Below, one piece after another: positions 59,467 through 64,000 of a stretch of 64,000 bases of DNA. Source of the DNA: Comamonas fluminis (GTDB lineage: Bacteria; Pseudomonadota; Gammaproteobacteria; Burkholderiales; Burkholderiaceae_C); NCBI RefSeq assembly GCF_019186805.1, contig NZ_CP066783.1:2555501-2619500 (forward strand). The letters are read 5' to 3'. Numbering within the stretch: position 1 is the first letter of the stretch; every line of letters starts with the position of its first letter. The notes under the pieces were generated by a model. The model did no database searches. It saw only the letters and a list, made by a program, of their open reading frames with translations, and was not told the origin of the DNA. Both the position numbers and the translations under genes were made by a program.

Positions 59467-59490
59467 GCCATCCTCCCATTGAAGATAAAT

Positions 59491-59540
59491 CAGCCTCTAG
59501 CCTATGCATATCATGCGCAAAAAGCTTCTCTTTTAATAGC
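59491..59540. repeat. dispersed palindromic repeat, diverged copy
   Basis: CAGCCTCTAGCCTATGCATA and AAAAAGCTTCTCTTTTAATAGC in the gap upstream of CPCC paralogue 1. The copy upstream of the transporter's right flank (62360-62403) is similar. Confidence 0.45.
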
Positions 59541-59562
59541 GACAATTTGCAAAAAGCGGCTG

Positions 59563-60363
59563 TCAATGCACGGGCCTGCCTAGGCGCTTGCTTGCCCGCG
59601 AGATTGCATAGTTCACCAGGCAGTAAATCGCCGCAACGACAAGATACACCGGCACCAGCGACTGATAGTTCGCGATCAGCACCTTGGCGTTCTGCATCAA
59701 TTCGCCATAGGTGACGACATAGCCGAACGTGGTGTCCTTGACCACGATGACCAGTTGCGCCACCAGCGCGGGAACGATGTAGCGCAGCGCCTGCGGAAAG
59801 ATAACGAGGAAGAAGGCCTGAGCCTCCGTCATGCCCAGGCTTCTGGCCGCATCGCTCTGCCCACGCGGCACAGCCAGCACGCCTGCGCGGTACACCTCGG
59901 CCACCACAGCAGCGGTACTCAGGCCTATGGGCAAAGTCAGCATCCAGTAGGTGCTGAGCTTGATTCCCACAGACGGCAACACCAGAAAACAGACATAGAT
60001 CAGCAGCAACGTGGGCGTACCGCGCAGAAATTCGATCACTGCAATGCTAGGCCAGCGCACCAAACGCACAGGCGATAACCGCCCCAGCAGCAGCACCAGC
60101 CCCAGAAGCAGTGCAATCACAGCCGCCATGGCCGACGAGGCCAGTGTGCCCAGCAGGCCTTTGCCCAGAAAGGCCCAGGTGGTTGGCAGGGTAAAGAATT
60201 CCCAGAATGGCGCTTCGAGCTGACCGGCCTCCTGAAACTGCAGCACAACACCGACCAGCAGCGCCAGCAGCAGGACAGCGGCCACCGCACTGACCACCTT
60301 GGTGATGGTCTGGGCTCGTGGGCCAGGCGCCCCGAACAGAATGTCTTCCAGAGAGCGGCTCAT
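59563..60363 (-). CDS. amino-acid ABC transporter permease (GltK/GluD type)
   Basis: A 266-residue HisMQ-type permease with about six membrane segments and the EAA loop SDAARSLGMTEAQAFFLVIFPQALRYIVPAL. It overlaps the preceding permease gene by 4 bp (ATGA), so the two probably form a heterodimeric channel. It is the last gene of the operon; no ATPase gene follows. Confidence 0.9.
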   Translation of the reverse strand: MSRSLEDILFGAPGPRAQTITKVVSAVAAVLLLALLVGVVLQFQEAGQLEAPFWEFFTLPTTWAFLGKGLLGTLASSAMAAVIALLLGLVLLLGRLSPVRLVRWPSIAVIEFLRGTPTLLLIYVCFLVLPSVGIKLSTYWMLTLPIGLSTAAVVAEVYRAGVLAVPRGQSDAARSLGMTEAQAFFLVIFPQALRYIVPALVAQLVIVVKDTTFGYVVTYGELMQNAKVLIANYQSLVPVYLVVAAIYCLVNYAISRASKRLGRPVH

Positions 60364-61022
60364 CGCAGTATTCGCAGCTTCTTTTCAAGAGTGGCGCCGG
60401 CCCAGGCTATCAGCAAGCCGGTCAGCACATACAGCGCCGCCGCCACCGCAAACGCCGCGATTCCGGCGGCAGAGTCATTGGCGATCTTGGAGACCAGCGC
60501 TGTCAGCTCGCGCCCTTCAAACGGAACCTGAGAGGCCAGAGACGTCGAGAGCATGATGGCAATCAGCAATGAGGTCATGGGCTGCACCACTGCACGCAGC
60601 GCCTGCGGCAGCACCACCGCTGTGACGATCTGCATGGGCTGCATGCCCAGACTCATTGCCGCTTCGATCTGCCCGCCGGGAATGGTGTTGATGCCGGTAC
60701 GCAGATAGTCTGCCGTGAACGCCGAGCAGACCAGTGCCAGAGTCAGAATCACGCTGGGCTCGTAGTCGATCACCACATTCAGATCGGGCAGCGCAAACAC
60801 CATGAAAATCAGCAGCGCCACGCTGGGGATGTTGCGGAAGATTTCAACGTAAATGGTGAGCACAAAACGCAGTGGTGGCACTGGCAGCAGCCGCAGCACG
60901 GTCACGACCACACCCAGCAGAACGCCGGGTATGAACGATGCGATTGTGAGCTTCCATGTCAGCAACAAGGCCTGCACAAAGGCAGGCCCATACTCCGCCA
61001 GAAGCTTGGAAACTTCACCCAT
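60360..61022 (-). CDS. amino-acid ABC transporter permease (GltJ/GluC type)
   Basis: A 220-residue HisMQ-type permease (EAA loop EAAMSLGMQPMQIVTAVVLPQALRAVVQPM), with about five membrane segments. It starts 3 bp after the solute-binding protein gene and overlaps the second permease gene by 4 bp. Confidence 0.92.
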   Translation of the reverse strand: MGEVSKLLAEYGPAFVQALLLTWKLTIASFIPGVLLGVVVTVLRLLPVPPLRFVLTIYVEIFRNIPSVALLIFMVFALPDLNVVIDYEPSVILTLALVCSAFTADYLRTGINTIPGGQIEAAMSLGMQPMQIVTAVVLPQALRAVVQPMTSLLIAIMLSTSLASQVPFEGRELTALVSKIANDSAAGIAAFAVAAALYVLTGLLIAWAGATLEKKLRILR

Positions 61023-61025
61023 TAT

Positions 61026-61928
61026 TTAAGGAAGCACAGGCGGCTTGGGGGCCACTGTGGCGCCCGTGCGCTGCCCGATGGAAACCATCCAGAGCTTGGC
61101 CCAGGTGCCGTCAGCTTCCAGCTTCTTCAAGAAGCCATTGATGAAGGCCACGCCGTCAGATCCTTTGGGCAGCCCAATGCCATAGGGGTCTTGCTCGCCA
61201 AAAGGCGCTCCGGCCAGCCGCGCATTGGCAGTGCCAAGGCTCAGGGCATTGAGCAGCAGGGTGTAATCCGTCACATAGGCTTGCACACGGCCCTGTCGCA
61301 GGGCATCCAGCGACTCCTGATGGGTCTGAAACTCTTGCACCACGGCCTTGGGGGCGAACTTCGCCAGAATGACAGGCCCGGTAGAGCCCGCCTGCGTGGC
61401 CACCTTTTGGCCTGCCAGATCCGCGTAAGACTGAATCGACTTGTTGTTGGCCTTGACCAAGACTCCCGCCTGCGAGGTGTAGTAGGGGCCCGCGAATGAA
61501 ATCTTCTCGGCACGGGCAGGCGTGATGGAATACGTGGCGATCACCATATCCACCTGGTTGTTGATGAGCACCTGCTCGCGCGTGGACGAGTTCACCTGCG
61601 CAAACTGGTACTTGCTTGCATCGCCCAGGATGTAGCGCGTGATCAGCTCGGCCACACCGGCGTCAAAGCCACGAATCTTTCCATCTTTTTCATTGAGCAG
61701 CGAGAAAAGATTGGAGGTCTGCGTCGTGCCCAGGCGCAGCTTGCCCGCCTGCTTGATCTTGGTGGCCCAGGTGCTGGAGGCAATGGTTGCGGCATCCGCC
61801 ACGGGGCCTTGGGCCACCAGTGCATCAAACGCAGCCGCATTGATGGGCGTGCCCTGCGCAAAAAGAGAGCCACTGGAGGCAATCGCCAGAGCCACCACGG
61901 TGGACTTCAGAAGTTTTTTGATGGGCAT
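61026..61928 (-). CDS. amino-acid ABC transporter solute-binding protein
   Basis: A 300-residue periplasmic family 3 binding protein: signal peptide (STVVALAIASSGSLFAQG), then GKLRLGTTQTSNLFSLLNEKDGKIRGFDAGVAELI and NNQVDMVIATYSITPARAEKISFAGPYY, typical of glutamate/aspartate or general polar amino acid receptors. ATG 61928 is chosen because it begins the signal peptide; the open frame reaches 62171. First gene of a three-gene operon without an ATPase. Confidence 0.92.
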   Translation of the reverse strand: MPIKKLLKSTVVALAIASSGSLFAQGTPINAAAFDALVAQGPVADAATIASSTWATKIKQAGKLRLGTTQTSNLFSLLNEKDGKIRGFDAGVAELITRYILGDASKYQFAQVNSSTREQVLINNQVDMVIATYSITPARAEKISFAGPYYTSQAGVLVKANNKSIQSYADLAGQKVATQAGSTGPVILAKFAPKAVVQEFQTHQESLDALRQGRVQAYVTDYTLLLNALSLGTANARLAGAPFGEQDPYGIGLPKGSDGVAFINGFLKKLEADGTWAKLWMVSIGQRTGATVAPKPPVLP

Positions 61929-62082
61929 GTGGTCTTTTGAATGGGTCTGTGGCGCGAATGGATACTGCGGCAACGGGCGTTTGCACCACTGGAACTTGGC
62001 AAACCATGGCACATTGCCGCTCAGGCATTCATGATAGCCGCCCGCGCAAGCAGGCGCCGGGTATGCGCAGAGTTCCTGCCAG

Positions 62083-62346
62083 TCAGCCCAGTGAACGTAC
62101 CTGAAGCCGGAACTGACCGCGTTCTTCAACTGGCAGCACATGCTTGAGCATTTGAGGGTCGCAGGCGCCAAGTTCCTGAAAATTGCGGCGCCCTTCGCGC
62201 AGCGTCATGCGGTTGGGGCTTGATCGCTCATCGGGCTGATCCACATCGATTCCATCGTCTTCCCAGAAGCAGACTTTGCAGATGCTGTAGTCGCCAGAAC
62301 TATCGAGCGAAAAATAGTCACAGCAGGGGCATTGATAGAGTTTCAT
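62083..62346 (-). CDS. CPCC-family cysteine-rich protein, paralogue 2
   Basis: 87 residues: YQCPCCDYFSL, CKVCFWEDDG, then RMTLREGRRNFQELGACD, about 60 percent like paralogue 1 at 59170 by eye over the first 65 residues. The second knuckle has CKVC in place of CPVC. It lies 154 bp upstream of the ABC solute-binding gene on the same strand. Function unknown. Confidence 0.85.
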   Translation of the reverse strand: MKLYQCPCCDYFSLDSSGDYSICKVCFWEDDGIDVDQPDERSSPNRMTLREGRRNFQELGACDPQMLKHVLPVEERGQFRLQVRSLG

Positions 62347-62359
62347 GTCAAACAGCCTT

Positions 62360-62403
62360 CCAGCGCTTATTCAATATGCGCGAGCAGCTTCTGTTTATAT
62401 AGC
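62360..62403. repeat. dispersed palindromic repeat copy
   Basis: CCAGCGCTTATTCAATATGC, then GAGCAGCTTCTGTTTATATAGC, between CPCC paralogue 2 and the terminator of the isocitrate dehydrogenase gene. Confidence 0.55.
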
Positions 62404-62414
62404 AATCCGCCATC

Positions 62415-62447
62415 AAAAAAGCCGGTGGCCTTTTCAGGCGCACCGGC
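62415..62447 (-). terminator. intrinsic terminator of the monomeric isocitrate dehydrogenase gene
   Basis: On the minus strand GCCGGTG / CACCGGC (62441-62447 with 62421-62427) is followed by six T (62415-62420). Confidence 0.88.
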
Positions 62448-62492
62448 TTTTCGTTTCTGCAGGCGGGCTACCCCGCTCTGCAAAACCCTTGC

Positions 62493-64000
<1,508 letters not shown>

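Overview
The window is GC-rich chromosomal DNA. Gene content, codon use and dispersed repeats point to a betaproteobacterium of the Comamonadaceae, most likely Comamonas or a close relative; this is an inference from gene order (sucA-sucB-lpdA-zapE, a gentisate cluster with a Bug receptor, mmsA/mmsB) and not from a marker gene. No phage, plasmid, CRISPR array or intact insertion sequence was seen. Most of the sequence is ordinary core and catabolic chromosome.

Layout. 1-10.8 kb: the 5' part of a DinG/YoaA-type helicase, a PP2C phosphatase, a periplasmic coiled-coil protein, zapE, then the 2-oxoglutarate dehydrogenase genes lpdA, sucB, sucA (all minus) and an AI-2E-family permease. 11-23.7 kb: a selenium block. 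It holds a selenocysteine formate dehydrogenase (fdnG read through an in-frame UGA with a SECIS hairpin, fdnH, fdnI), fdhE, selA, a small unknown gene, selB and the tRNA-Sec gene. An A/T-richer FkbM methyltransferase and a GNAT gene follow, then selD. A further user of selenophosphate, selU, lies at 53.5 kb. 23.8-31 kb: a penicillin-acylase-type lipoprotein, a DadA-like dehydrogenase, and an Lrp regulator with an amino-acid ABC transporter. 31.4-33.6 kb: tRNA-Gln, a YbjQ-family protein, LysR and MarR regulators. 33.9-39.1 kb: a gentisate route for 3-hydroxybenzoate (6-hydroxylase, gentisate dioxygenase, fumarylpyruvate hydrolase, maleylpyruvate isomerase) plus a Bug solute receptor. 39.4-42.4 kb: unknown exported protein, P-loop protein, HxlR regulator and MFS pump. 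42.5-48.5 kb: valine-degradation genes (mmsA, acyl-CoA dehydrogenase, mmsB) with two LprI-like exported proteins, a TfoX-like and a DUF488 protein between them. 48.5-64 kb: small proteins, a MocR regulator opposite a LysE exporter, selU, a retropepsin-like protease, a DsbA-family protein, dimeric icd, a DUF192 protein, an ABC transporter lacking its ATPase between two CPCC paralogues, and the 3' part of a monomeric isocitrate dehydrogenase.

Working together. The selenium genes form an almost complete system for making and inserting selenocysteine next to the enzyme that needs it. The 2-oxoglutarate dehydrogenase genes and two unrelated NADP isocitrate dehydrogenases cover adjoining TCA-cycle steps. 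The gentisate and valine routes feed the same cycle.

The least explained signals are the repeats: a degenerate palindromic family in about 16 places (three inside coding sequence, two of these in signal-peptide N-termini); a second ~100-bp family found directly downstream of stop codons; and a pair of MITE-like elements, one an internal-deletion form of the other, both inserted at a CTAR site that contains a stop codon.
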